Source of the DNA: Puccinia triticina
Taxonomy: Eukaryota; Basidiomycota; Pucciniomycetes; Pucciniales; Pucciniaceae
DNA length: 64,000 bases
Direction: 5' to 3'
Assembly (NCBI RefSeq): GCF_026914185.1
Contig: NC_070561.1
Coordinates: forward strand, 7,502,001-7,566,000
Shown here: piece after piece, positions 11,695 to 22,146 of the stretch
How the letters are laid out: every line of letters starts with the position of its first letter
How positions within the stretch are numbered: position 1 is the stretch's first letter
The notes under the pieces: generated by a model
Told to the model about the DNA's origin: nothing
Databases searched by the model: none
The model's input: the letters and a program-made list of their open reading frames with translations, nothing else
Made by a program: the position numbers and the translations under genes

Positions 11695-13354
11695 ATGTCT
11701 GAGAATTCTACTGCCAACCGTCCAGGTGAGGGAGCGCCCAACGGCGGTGCCTCCAACGCCAACAAGGACGAATCATGGATCACGCGCCTGGTGGATGTTT
11801 TGGTTCCTTGATTCCAAACCGCGGGTGGCGATTCGGCAATGCAGACTGATGTTGGCGGCAAGTTGATTCATACTCAAACTATTCCCATACGGGTAGTCTT
11901 CTGACTTGTGAGGGCCAACGCAGAGGAGGGGCAGGAACCGACCAACAATGGACCCGGAGAGGCGCCCAATGAAGTGATGTTGGATCCTAAATTTGTTGTG
12001 GAAGAGGCGAGGAAGGAAAGGAATTTGGTGCAAGAGGCTGCAAACCAGCGTCGAGTTCGCCAGCGCGGGACCAGGATCGCACAGAAAGGGGCCCTTGCGG
12101 AACATTGCGATAAGTACTCTCGGGGCATCCAAGGGTTTGTGAAGTTCTTTCTTGGAGGTCCGGAGAAGCTTCAAGATTATCCCCCTGCTCCAACACCAAA
12201 AGAACTCAAAGACCTCTATTGGGTTGAAAAGAGGACTCGCACAATCTTAACACAACTCGAGAGAATTCGGGAAGCCCTGTCCGACAAAACTGTTGCCGAG
12301 CAAGATTACTGTATTTCCGTTGCCGAAAAGGAGATTTGCAAGAATGTGGTTTTGCCGGTATTCACACCAGCTTTGCAAAAGGACCACACCCCCAATGTCG
12401 TTAAACCTATCACCTTGCACACAAAATCTGATGTGGAAAGGGCTCTGGCATTGGCAGGCATTTCAAGAGCCACTTTTGAATGGGAAGCGGGCCCCAAATC
12501 CGCGTGGAACTCCACGATTGTCGAGGTACTGGCGAACAGGTCCGTTGACTGGCTGCGTCGCACTATGCCATTATCCGAGGAGCAAGCCGGCCAAGCCCCG
12601 GCAATCATCAAACGATGGCTCCACACAAAGTCGCGGGAGATGCGGGATTTCACCAGGATGGGCCCTGACGCATTTGAGAAGAAGAAAGCATCTAAGGCTA
12701 CCAAGGCGCAATACCAACAATGGCGAAAGAAAGTGAGTTAGCACCCTGATCTGACCGTTGTTGTCATTTCGTTGACATTGCGGCCTGATTCGGAAGATCT
12801 GGGAGAACCGATGTGCGATGGTCGACAAAGTGTTCAAGCACAACATCACATTGGCACATGTTGTGGAACAGAAGGAGTGCGGCTCTGACATCGAAGATGG
12901 GCCTGAGGGTGACGCACCCATCAAGTTGATCCCCGATTGGCGAAGCGCTCACCTCACCACAGTCCTCCACAGCCTTGACAAGATGGTGATTGCCCAAGCG
13001 CGACATCACAAGACTGTTACAACGAACGACAGACTCTATGCTCGATCAAAGCGCAACTTCATCAGAACGAAAGGCATCTCGGCTGTGCCGCATGGCTTAC
13101 CGCTCGATTGCTACAACACGGCTTATTGGAAACTGTTGAGTCAATACGAGCAGCAAACAATTTCGAAGGCACCACCATGCGGGCTTGAACTCATTGCTCA
13201 GGACATCGAAAGGCTCTGCCAGCGTAATGCTAACTCAGCTCCGAATGCTCCACCTGCGAATCCAGCGTTGGCTCACCCTGGGGCTCCTTTCACAGGCAGC
13301 AGTATGACAGCCGGGCCTAGCGCGGGTGTTGGCGGGACGATGAATGTAGACTAG
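11695..13354 (+). pseudogene. accessory protein gene (531 codons) with two in-frame TGA codons
   Basis: Reading from ATG 11695, one frame stays coding except for TGA at 11809-11811 and at 11902-11904. A 64-bp phase-0 intron (12733-12796, GTGAGT donor) joins it to exon 12797-13354. CGA, arginine, at the two TGA sites would give an uninterrupted protein. The product has an acidic-basic coiled middle (EEARKERNLVQEAANQRRV), a Lys-rich stretch before the splice, and a C-terminal SAVPHGLPLDCYNTAYWKLL that resembles the accessory protein at 4974-6082. A Pro/Ala/Gly-rich tail follows. Translation could still start downstream of the stops. It is co-oriented with the transposase, about 300 bp behind it. 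Function unknown; a role like the second CACTA protein of plants (DNA-binding helper) is a guess from position. Confidence 0.7.
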
Positions 13355-14178
13355 TCTTTTTATCTGTTTCTGCGGTCGGGCCCTCCCTTGTGATGAATGA
13401 GGATCTCTTGTCTTGCGTGCAGCAATGGAAGCTCAAATGTGTTGGGCCGAAGGACCCCATACTACGCCAAATGCATGCGTGGTGCCATCAGTTGTGGGTA
13501 AACTTGGTTTTTGTGCGCGCCTAGTCCCAACTGTGATTTAATGGTGGACGAGGACTAGACTGGCTGCCATATTTGAAGAGGTGTGTGGTGTTGCACCGGA
13601 TATGTCTCAAGGGGTCCGGATCAGAGGGCAGTTGAGTTGTTGGTCAACGCTGTGCGATGTCCACCCTGACGTTCGCGCGAACGTCAGGGTGGACAAACAT
13701 CAGACAGCCGCACGATGGGGTTTGGGGACACTTCCCCCTACAGACCCCCAATGCGCGGTCACCAGCGGGTCTTGCACTCCTGCCCGTGCTGGACATTGGG
13801 CCCAGCCAGACGTGAGTCACAAGCTCCATGCATCTCACCCCACTGTACATGCAAAGCATCTGCGGGTGCACCTGAGCCGCAAACCTCCCTCAGTCTGTGA
13901 CGCGCAAAATTCACAAAAATTGCAGCGTCAGCGCGCGATCAGCTTGCATGTGATGACCTGTACTATCCCCCGCAATAGGTCAGCACAGGTTCAAAGGATA
14001 TCGCGCTCCTCACAAAGGCACCAGCCAACAACGGCCTCCACGTCTGGCCAGGCATTCAAAAGAGGCCGTGTCTTGTTGTTTCCCCACCCAAGTCAATTTC
14101 GCCCCCATTTTGTAAGCCTTCACTTCTTGTCCTCGCCTTCTATCTCCCTCTTCACGTTCTCCCACCCGCGACTCCCCC
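13355..14178. other. intergenic promoter region with palindrome copy 2
   Basis: About 820 bp between two co-oriented accessory genes. It holds the second 38-bp palindrome (13658-13695) and, from about 14090 to 14165, a CT-rich leader typical of fungal promoters just before ATG 14179. The ORF crossing it is a shadow. Confidence 0.6.
13658..13695. promoter_or_regulatory. 38-bp perfect palindrome, copy 2
   Basis: Identical to 6330-6367 and 19498-19535. It lies about 480 bp upstream of the 780-codon accessory gene. Confidence 0.85.
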
Positions 14179-16650
14179 ATGGAACCAGGAACCCTCGTCA
14201 TGGATCCAGCCATTCCCGCAAATGTCTCAGGTCCACCCGAAGATCCTGATCCTTCCAGTCATGATCCCGAGGGGAACACCCCACCCCCTAGTAAGTTGGA
14301 TATCATCCACCCGACAAACTTCAGCCGGAAGTTCTCACCAATTATGCCCACAGCCCAACAGGACCTTGATCAAAACAATCCACCACCGTTCAGACCCGCC
14401 CCAAGTTTTGCGGAGTTTCTTGTCCGGTCCAGAGACGCCGGGCCACCGGCCTCGCTTGAACCCGCCGACGCCATCCTTGATAGCAAGATCCAAGAAATCA
14501 CACCGGAAGAGTTTATGCGCTCCATCACAACCGCTACGAATGCCGCTGCCAGCCTCCTTCAGCTCAAACTCCCACGAAGCTGCAAACGCCTAGCTGCCGA
14601 TCTAGCAACTTCGATTCGCAGCAGTAAGCGAGGTAAGCGCATTCCAGCATCACCAAGGGCTCATTGGTTACACCAATTGATAGCCATTTGCAGCGTTTGA
14701 GGAAACAGGACTTGTGCCTGATGATGAGGCGATTCGTATCCGCCCACCTCTGAAGCCGATGTCGAGCTCAATGTCAACCTCACCCGCCGTTTCCAGCAAC
14801 ATACCCCCCAAAAAATGTTCACCAAAGGCCCGGTCCATCAAGCCTGTCGATCTGCTGGCCAAGACCGCGAATGGGGCCTCAGGCAGCACTCTGGGAGGCC
14901 AGAGCGACATCACTGGCACCGCAGATCTGAACCGCAGTAGGAACACCAGCAACTCCGACACCCCAGACACTCACGAACCCACACTACCTTCTCCTGGCCG
15001 CGAGAGTAATAGCATACCAAGCATCACATTGACCCGTCCGTCCCCTGAGCCTTCTGCAGGCACCAACCCAACCGAGCAACCTCCACATACTACCACGGAA
15101 GTCCTCTCCCCCGCTCCGACATCAGTCACGGCTGCATCTGACGCCACGGGCCCCGCTCAAACAGAAACAGTTCCTGTCCGCCATTCGGACTCAGAGGCGG
15201 CCCTCGCTGCTCAAACAGACCTCACCAGTCACCCTGCTCAACCAGCTTCCAACTTGCAAGAACTTGCGGCTCCCGGCAACTCCCAGATCGTCAGCATTAC
15301 CAACAGCCCCCTCACCATAATTCTTTCCGATGACATCAGAACCGAAGTTGTGAAGATTCACCGGGAACTTCATGGATCAAAACCCAATTGGGACAAATAC
15401 CATGCCACTTGGAAATCCCTAACTCCATTGCTTCAAACTTGCGCTCGCTCGATGCAGGCACTACCTCCGGCCAACATCCCTTTCCGATTTGAACGTACAA
15501 CCTGTACCTACACCAATTGGATCAAATCTATAAGCGGTGCTGGTGGGTGTTGCACAGTTTGTTTGCTCTCCCTCTACTTGTGACTAACCAATCCGTCCCT
15601 GCCTATCCAGCACCCCAGTTTCTGTCTCCGGCCAACAATGAACAGTGGAACTGTCCCGATATCATCGATTTTCCGCTTCTCTCAAAATTTTGTAACCTGG
15701 ACAATACCCTTCCCCCGCAGTCATTCATACCTACAGTCACCAAAACAGCCCATCTGGAGTCCACCCTTGTACGTTTCCTCCATCGGCTCAGTCACCCCCC
15801 GCCCAGTGTCCACACGGAATGGGCCAAGCTGGTTGCGGCATCTGTGGATGTCATGGCCAAAAACTTGTTTCAACCCCCGCCAGTGACCTATGATGATGGC
15901 GATGATTGATTGACGCAGGGCGTGCACGTGCTTCAGTATCTTGAAAAGCTGAAGGGTTGCTCGTCGAGCTTTGACACCACGCCGCAAGATGATGCCAATT
16001 GCAACAACCCAGCCGATCAGCCCTTGCCCCGATCACATTCTCTTGATGTTCTCACCGAATTTCGAGATCTGATTATTGATGTCATAATGGCCTACGTTAT
16101 CATCCAAACCCATGCGATCAGCGAGCCGCCATTGTCCCAAGCCCAGAAAAAGTCCAACCAGCAAGCACATCAAACAAAGTCAGCTCGTCAAACTCAGACA
16201 GTCTTGCAAACTCAGCAAGCCGCCTCAGCTGTTAGCAAAGATGCTCCAGATGTCCATCTCCAACTCCGCTTGTATTTGAAGAAGCAGAATTTCCAACCGC
16301 TCGTATATTTTGTACTTGGGGGAGTTCGCGGTCTCTTCATTGCATCAAGGAATTACCGCGTTGCCGGAATCACCGAATGCATGTCATTCATTCAGGCAAT
16401 ATCAATCATATCCCAACGTTCAACCACCGCACGCATCCCGGGAGAGCGCATTTGGAAGAATCTATCTGCACTGCTTGTCCAGCTACTGAGACCGATATTT
16501 CAATCCACCAACTTGATCTCCCCAAACATCCACCTGCCCAGTCGTCACGCAATTGCGGAGGCAATCACCAATGATTTTCTCCTTCACTGGCAGACTTCAA
16601 ACCCGACACTGCCTTTCCTCCTCCCGCTCTCCAACCAAGATGCTCCATAG
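14179..16650 (+). pseudogene. 780-codon accessory gene with one in-frame TGA
   Basis: Three exons, 14179-14632, 14694-15542 and 15611-16650, joined by 61- and 68-bp GT-AG introns, both phase 1. The total is divisible by three. TGA at 15907-15909 interrupts the last exon between DDGDD and LTQGVHVLQYLEK; a paralogue at 48349-50893 continues through the matching position, which supports one original gene. The N-terminal half is Pro/Ser/Thr-rich and low complexity. The C-terminal half is ordered, with VLGGVRGLFIASRN (paralogue: VAGVRGLILAPHN) and a predicted helical block with AIAEAITNDFLLHW (paralogue: QVSQAITSDFLGSV). I do not recognise a domain. Finding the same gene twice suggests a standard component of this element family rather than captured host DNA, which is inference. 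Confidence 0.75.
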
Positions 16651-17464
16651 TGGATGCATCCGTTTTGCGCCATGCCATATTTGTTCCACATCCACTCTCT
16701 CATCTTCTGTCTGCCGTCATGTGGCTCAAGCTTTCCCTGTATCTAAATGTGTCATTGTTTGTGAAGAGCGGGAATCTTGTAACCCACAACCCCCATTGAA
16801 GTTGAATGTGTGTTTCATAGTGATACCCATGACTTGATTCCTGCCTGCTGAGTCCGATAACACATTGCGCTGCAGGTGCCCTCAGAACCAACCGATACAA
16901 TCGCAGGTGGCTGCATTGTGGATTGGACCGTCAGGGTTATCAACCTGACCCGTAAGACGCGAGATTGTCTCATCCCACCCTCCCATGTGGCTCTCGCGGC
17001 TCAAATGTCAGTCTTTGACCCTGTGAACTCATGAGGCTTGCAACCAGTCACATCCGATCATGCTATCTGGGTCCCCATCCATTAGTCCTAAGCAATGTTG
17101 CTGGCGATGACATACTTCAGGCAGATATCCCCCATTCGAAAGTGTAGAGTTGAGAGTGGGGAAATTTCCGGAGGCGCCAAACCCAAACATGTATCTCACA
17201 AATATACAGACATTTGCATTTGCAATCCGAGAAGAAGACATATCGTCTGATTGGCATCATGGCAAAAAGAGTCGGATATTTGTGCAGGAAGAGATGGTGA
17301 AGATGCAACACGTGCAGCATACAAATGCTCTGTAGCCGACTCCTTCTCAAAAATCCTCTCCTCTTGCTTCATCGTTTCGAAACCTCTGCCTTGAGGTTGA
17401 ATCGCTCTTTTGGGTTGTTTCTCAAGCCGTATTTCGTTTTTGCGCCTCTGGATAGTTTCACACA
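16651..17464. other. intergenic, CT-rich leader at right end
   Basis: About 800 bp without a convincing gene. The right end (about 17345-17460) is CT-rich and leads into ATG 17465, as expected of a fungal 5' leader. Confidence 0.45.
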
Positions 17465-17755
17465 ATGCTTGACCTACGAAGAAGGTTATTCATCTTAAGT
17501 CAGCCTCAGGACTGGACATTCTACCGAGGGTTCCTCCTTACACCTATTGCAACCATTTCACTCCTTGGATTTGATGCCCTCCCAGCAACACCACCAAACC
17601 TGATCACATCTCCCCGTGCCACGCTTCAAAATGTTTTGTGCGCCTGCGCATGCGTTGGTGTTAACTTGATCCTGCGCCGCTTGGACTGCAATGAAGATAT
17701 AGATGAGCTGAGACACCATTTCAAAGTTCAAGATGACAGGTTATGGGTTTGCTAA
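17465..17755 (+). CDS. small hydrophobic protein, hypothetical
   Basis: A 96-aa ORF from ATG 17465, after a CT-rich leader. It has a basic N-terminus (LRRRLF), two hydrophobic stretches (FLLTPIATISLLGF and NVLCACACVGVNLIL) that could be membrane segments, and an acidic C-terminus. It ends four bases inside the end of the convergent minus-strand gene. No family is recognised, and a further exon is possible. Confidence rests on composition and leader only. Confidence 0.4.
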   Translation: MLDLRRRLFILSQPQDWTFYRGFLLTPIATISLLGFDALPATPPNLITSPRATLQNVLCACACVGVNLILRRLDCNEDIDELRHHFKVQDDRLWVC

Positions 17756-18288
17756 AAATATGAGTCCTGGTAGATCCTCACCATGTTCATTCCTGGATCA
17801 ACACATTCCACATCGCCTACGCAGCCAACCATGTTCCGGTGGACTTTCACAACATGTCCAGTTCCAAAAGCATGGGCATGCTTGAATTCGGGCGCAAGGG
17901 GAAAGTGGCCACGGTGAACTTGCCAGTCGCCCCGCTCCACGCAAATCATTGGCTGTCCGTTAGGGTCAATTACGAGCTGGCCTGTGAAGAAGACCTGGGT
18001 GAACGCGTCATGAAGAATTGCTGGAACCGCTGACGAGGTCGACTTGAGGATGATTAGATATCTTTGGAAGGCTGAATCTGGGGTCTCTGGGGGCAGCGGA
18101 CAGGATGCGAGGCAGATCTTCAAATGGATGTTATCACCTCCACCATATATATTGGCTGGGGTGGTGTTGGCGAGATGAATGTTTCCGCAAACCTCTATCA
18201 TGATGAGTGCACTAACTACGACAGACGAGGACACAATGATGTGTTGAACTTCATATGGTGAGAAGCAGCGCAACTGGAGCGAATTCAT
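17752..18288 (-). CDS. hypothetical 178-aa protein
   Basis: A single open minus-strand frame from ATG 18288 to 17752. Composition is balanced and protein-like, with VSALIMIEVCGNIHLANTT near the N-terminus and GQPMICVERGDWQVHRGHF in the second half. The alternation of short hydrophobic strands with Gly/Pro turns suggests a beta-rich fold. An AT-rich stretch lies upstream at 18405-18425. A splice near the C-terminus (GTGAGG after NM) may change the last residues. No domain is recognised. Confidence 0.5.
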   Translation of the reverse strand: MNSLQLRCFSPYEVQHIIVSSSVVVSALIMIEVCGNIHLANTTPANIYGGGDNIHLKICLASCPLPPETPDSAFQRYLIILKSTSSAVPAILHDAFTQVFFTGQLVIDPNGQPMICVERGDWQVHRGHFPLAPEFKHAHAFGTGHVVKVHRNMVGCVGDVECVDPGMNMVRIYQDSYF

Positions 18289-19497
18289 GTACCGTTGGAC
18301 TGCACGTTTAACTCTCCATTTGTCCCTTTGTCACAAAAACACACGGAAAGGGCCACTTGGTCCCCTTGTGGCCCTGTCCTGTTCCTCCCCACAAATCCGC
18401 AATATTCCGCATAAAAAAATTTGGTCCTTTCCCTTTGCCTCAACTTCAACGGTAGTTCATGATTCTCTGATCTTACCACATTATTGATGTCATTGCATTT
18501 TTCTTTGGGTCATGCACAAAGTTGCCCCACCAACTTTCCCTTTCAAGCAGATTGGACATTGCAGATAACCCTCTTCCCGCTCCTATGACTTGCTCTCAAG
18601 GCCAATCATCAACCTATGTTATGTATTCCTCGACGTGTGCGCACATGTCATAGTGGTCGTTTTGTTGCCATTCTTGCACCGACATCTTACATTCACCCGG
18701 GATGCCAAGCCCTTCTTGGATCAAGAATCCGCAAAATACCGCCGGGAGATGGGCCAGTGGACCATTTCTCCCCTGGTTCCAGTAGTGGAGCATGCGCGAC
18801 GAGTTATGCCGCACTGCATGTGCTCCACAACAGGCGAATCAGAGTGGATATTCATGCTAAAGCCAACGGTGCTTCTTACGTACAGGCAGCGTCAACGCGT
18901 CTGTGCTCGTCTGTACCTCATAGCGTACATGTATGCTTGCTCAACATCTTGGCACATGTATGATTTCCTTGATGTCAATGTCTCTCGTGAACATGCAATC
19001 AGCCCAGGGCAGAAGAGACTTCCGCAAGGGTCCCCTTGAGTTGGAGCTCCCGTATGCATTTTCCGGAGTCCAGGGAGACATCTCGTGCTGACTGTACATA
19101 AGGAGGCGAAGACTCTACTGCTGCGTGCAGATTGAGGTTGGACGCATACAGACTATGTGTGCATCGCACTCACAAGCAGCACATCACATCACCCTGGATA
19201 GCCCTGGATGCAGGCAAATCTGTCCGGGGTGAGATCAGCTGAACAACACATGAATTGTTTTTGTTTCACATTACATACATACAAACATCTTTCTGCGTAA
19301 TGTCATCTGTATAATGGCTGCCTGAAACTAAGGGCCCGTCTGAAGGAACACCCCTGTTTGCCTGCTGATACCATTTGGACGAACCGACAGGGTGAGGTTT
19401 GGCATATGTTTGCTGACTGAGACTCCGAGTGTTCCCAATTTCACCCACAATAGCCCAAAATGTGCTGTTGACAGCCACATGCATGGGCTTGCGCAGA
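18289..19497. other. intergenic, nothing convincing
   Basis: About 1.2 kb. The longest frame here (18590-19039) begins at a TTG and has no recognisable motif, so I do not call it. The third palindrome follows immediately. Confidence 0.4.
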
Positions 19498-19535
19498 TGT
19501 CCACCCTGACGTTCGCGCGAACGTCAGGGTGGACA
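19498..19535. promoter_or_regulatory. 38-bp perfect palindrome, copy 3
   Basis: Identical to the copies at 6330 and 13658. No start codon of a convincing gene lies close to it. Confidence 0.85.
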
Positions 19536-19635
19536 AACACAGCACCAGGGTTGACAACGTTGGGCCACAGCCCTTTGAAGGGGTGAAGACTTGCATGGCA
19601 TAACCATTAAAATTGTTCCTATGGTCCGCCAACAC

Positions 19636-19774
19636 TGGAGGACTTCCCGTCGGAATCTGCGGGTCTCCCAGAAGTGATCTGGACCCCAAAAAGCTAGATT
19701 TCCCTGCAAAAATCTAGACTTTTCGGGTCTCTATTGACATCTCGAGAGTCCCAGATCGCACGGGAAGTCCTCCA
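19636..19774. mobile_element. small MITE-like inverted repeat
   Basis: A 139-bp unit bounded by 15-bp perfect inverted repeats, TGGAGGACTTCCCGT at 19636-19650 and its reverse complement at 19760-19774. No coding capacity and no clear target duplication. It is nested inside the CACTA element. Confidence 0.6.
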
Positions 19775-19828
19775 CTTATTGGTACAGCACACCGATGTTT
19801 GATATCCCCAGCCCCATCATCCATCATC

Positions 19829-20248
19829 TCACGTAGCTTTACCAAATATGTCATGAACACTAACCCGATCCCACCTTTGTGCAAGCTTCTCCGGCAAGCT
19901 TCTGCGGCATGGCCGTCTACTCCACTTCGGCAAGGTTCTTACCCAATTGGTCTTGGATACCTCCTTTGTCACATTAGCAAGCAGTAGAGTTCCAGAACCG
20001 CCACCTGCAATGACATCCAGCCCCTGTGAGGCCATCAGTCTTTGCACAAAAGAAATTGTTCTGGTGGCGACTCTGACAATTGCGCACCAGCCCGCCTGCT
20101 CTAACGTGTGCTGAGAAGGTGTAACGACGGAATACGCCTGATTCAGCAAAGGTTTCACACACTGATTCCCGTCGCATTCCACCCTACTCGCACCTGGCTG
20201 CTTGAAGCCTTCCAAGACACCATCTTGGTTCTGTTGACCGGGAGCCAT
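19829..20248 (-). CDS. hypothetical 139-aa protein
   Basis: A minus-strand frame read from the first in-frame ATG, at 20248 (the frame is open to 20308 without an ATG). It contains ECDGNQCVKPLLNQAY, a hydrophobic-helical middle (CAIVRVATRTISFVQRLM) and a Gly-rich loop AGGGSGTLLLANV. The Arg-rich C-terminus differs in composition and may belong to unspliced sequence. No family is recognised. An upstream exon is possible, so the true N-terminus is unknown. Confidence 0.4.
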   Translation of the reverse strand: MAPGQQNQDGVLEGFKQPGASRVECDGNQCVKPLLNQAYSVVTPSQHTLEQAGWCAIVRVATRTISFVQRLMASQGLDVIAGGGSGTLLLANVTKEVSKTNWVRTLPKWSRRPCRRSLPEKLAQRWDRVSVHDIFGKAT

Positions 20249-20970
20249 GACACATTGCTTACAACTTGCTCCATAACCACTCTCTCTCTCTTGGAGATCT
20301 GTCTTCAATCTCTCCCACCAATGAATCTTCCATTGTTGTCGGTCTCACCAGACTGTCATCTGCTTGCTCTCTGTTGGTCTCAGATAATCACATAATTTGG
20401 CTGCCGGCGCGCTACCTTTGGATTCATCGGCAGTTAGTTGTCTGCTCCTCAGACATACTTCCCTCTTTTCTTTCCCACTCCACATTTTGTCTGATATCAA
20501 GATCTGTTTCTCTGGAGTGGATAGTGCAGTAAATCTGGAGTATGCCACATCTACCTCCATAGGATGCACCTCATCCCCTTATGCTCAACCCAGGGGCAGT
20601 GCAGTTGGTATTACAATGGTTTATGCAATGGCTCCCCAGACTTAAGCACGACTATTGTGATTCAATTTATGATCAGGAACTCGCAGGGACAATCCTTCAG
20701 AAAGTCACTTGTGAGTTGTGAATTGTAAGCTTCTATTTCGTATGAAAGACACAAAATCTTCCGGAATCCAGTGTGTCTGGAACAGGCACCTCATCAGAAT
20801 GGGTAAAAACTTTATGAGATGGGGGCAAGGACACACCTACAAAAGTGAGGGCTGGCCCACCACACCCGACCAACAACCCTATCTACCCACTGCGCCTCTG
20901 AACCCTCACCACAACCCAAATTCAAACAGCAGATGACCAATCAAAAAACTCCTCTCCCGCATCAATCACC
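20249..20970. other. intergenic
   Basis: About 720 bp between the minus-strand hypothetical gene and the small plus-strand gene. Short frames only, with a weakly CA/CT-rich leader near 20875-20965. Confidence 0.4.
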
Positions 20971-21177
20971 ATGTCCAACTTTCCTATGGCCCATGGTCCT
21001 TGCATCATTTACCCACCCCCCGTGATGGTCTACCTGGATCAGAGTTTTCCTGTGACACAATATTGCCATCAAGCAACAAACACAGAACAGGGAAATGTGT
21101 TCTACACCTGTTCACTGGAATTAAATTGCACCTTTGTTCCACAAAGTGCCTGCATACACAGTAAAAACAGGCATTGA
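20971..21177 (+). CDS. 68-aa Cys/His-rich protein, possibly GRF-zinc-finger-like
   Basis: A short ORF from ATG 20971 in a favourable context (ATCACCATG). Its Cys pattern, with YCHQ, then GNVFYTC, then NCTF, resembles the GRF zinc finger (Cys, basic loop, FYxC, CxFF), although the final aromatic pair and Trp are incomplete. GRF fingers bind single-stranded DNA in several nucleases and topoisomerases. The N-terminus holds a PPP turn. A downstream exon is possible. The family call rests on spacing only and is weak. Confidence 0.4.
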   Translation: MSNFPMAHGPCIIYPPPVMVYLDQSFPVTQYCHQATNTEQGNVFYTCSLELNCTFVPQSACIHSKNRH

Positions 21178-21470
21178 CAGCTGGAGAACATCTTCAAACT
21201 GTGGGAAACCGTCCTGGAGCTCTGACAAAGGTCAATGGGAAGACTTAGTTTGAATATGATGATCCCGAAGCATGACTACCAGCTGTCGCCTGCATGTTCA
21301 TCTACCCAGGTCATGTGTGTTGGTTGCTTGACTTATGTTGAGCAAATATTCACAATCAATTATCACCAATATTAAATCACAGGTCAGTCACACTGGAAAT
21401 GGTGTGGGCATGGTTGGCCCAAATTCTCTTCTTGTGATAACTGTTTGCTCGATTTCCCCATTTGAGATCA

Positions 21471-21656
21471 TCACCACCAACATAACTGGGAATGGATGAT
21501 GATTTGAATGACATGACATTGGTAGGTTGGATCACCACTCTGATTTCCAGAAGGCCTCAAAATGCACAGATCATCGGCAATGTACACATTGGCATCATCT
21601 GTGGTCAGTTGTCCTTCTGTCCTGACTTCCACATCTTCCTGGATCTCATAAAACAC
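21471..21656 (-). CDS. possible minus-strand exon, unknown
   Basis: The frame contains EDVEVRTEGQLTTDDANVYI and ADDLCILRPSGNQSG, which looks protein-like. The frame remains open a little upstream, and neither start nor splice sites are clear. It sits near the right end of the CACTA element. Unrecognised. Confidence 0.25.
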   Translation of the reverse strand: MFYEIQEDVEVRTEGQLTTDDANVYIADDLCILRPSGNQSGDPTYQCHVIQIIIHSQLCWW

Positions 21657-22103
21657 CAGGGGGGCCTCTTGCTCTTCAAACTACATCTTTGAATCTCATG
21701 ATCATGACATTGGACAACACTTGGCTGCCCTCTGACTGACACATATAACATGGTTGTTCTTTCACAACAAATGATGAAGTTGAGGGCGGGTGCTGTAATG
21801 TCTTGTGTCTAGTGGACATGAGATCCCGTCAAGCAATTGGTGGCATAAAAAACCAGATGGATGCAGCAAATCAAACAGTACGTCGTGTTGATGTAGATTG
21901 AAAACCTGTTACCCTTGTCCTCCTATCTGCTAGTGGTTTGTGATGGTTCAACTCAAATCAACTTTGCCACATAATTTTTCGGTAGCTCACTTATTGGTTA
22001 GGGAAGACATAAGCCGGAGTTCAACAGCAGATGAGCATTAGTCAGGCTTGATTTACGCATGCACAACCGGTTGACTTCTGGGAAAGTTACAGAAAGAAAT
22101 CAT

Positions 22104-22146
22104 AGTATGGCACTCTGTAGAAAGTGCCACACATTCCCCCCTGGTG
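22104..22146 (-). repeat. right terminal inverted repeat of the CACTA element
   Basis: 43 bp, the reverse complement of 1560-1602 with one mismatch, followed by the duplicated TTA at 22147-22149 and resumption of the satellite. Confidence 0.95.

Larger units (their letters stand above)
1560..22146. mobile_element. 20.6-kb cargo-carrying CACTA (EnSpm) DNA transposon
   Basis: The element is delimited by 43-bp terminal inverted repeats with one mismatch, which begin CACCAGGGGGGAATGTGTGG at the left and are reverse-complementary at the right. TTA flanks both ends (1557-1559 and 22147-22149), and the interrupted satellite unit reads through once the element is removed. A 3-bp duplication and a CAC-beginning terminus fit the CACTA superfamily, as does the Tnp2-type transposase inside. 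At 20.6 kb it is much larger than a typical autonomous CACTA element, which carries one or two genes. Here at least eight gene-like units lie on both strands. Four in-frame TGA codons and one frameshift lie in cargo genes, while the transposase reads open. Boundaries are seen directly; superfamily is from family knowledge. Confidence 0.93.

Noticed and set aside
4472..15909. TGA read as a sense codon (alternative code or selenocysteine)
   Set aside because: The Tnp2 transposase and Ty3 pol use normal stops and contain no internal TGA, and one duplicate pair shows CGA against TGA. Mutational decay is simpler.
18590..19039. 149-codon plus-strand ORF
   Set aside because: It starts at TTG, lacks any motif and overlaps other frames of equal length.
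1560..22146. Starship-type giant element
   Set aside because: No tyrosine recombinase gene is seen; terminal repeats, TTA duplication and a Tnp2-type transposase point to CACTA.
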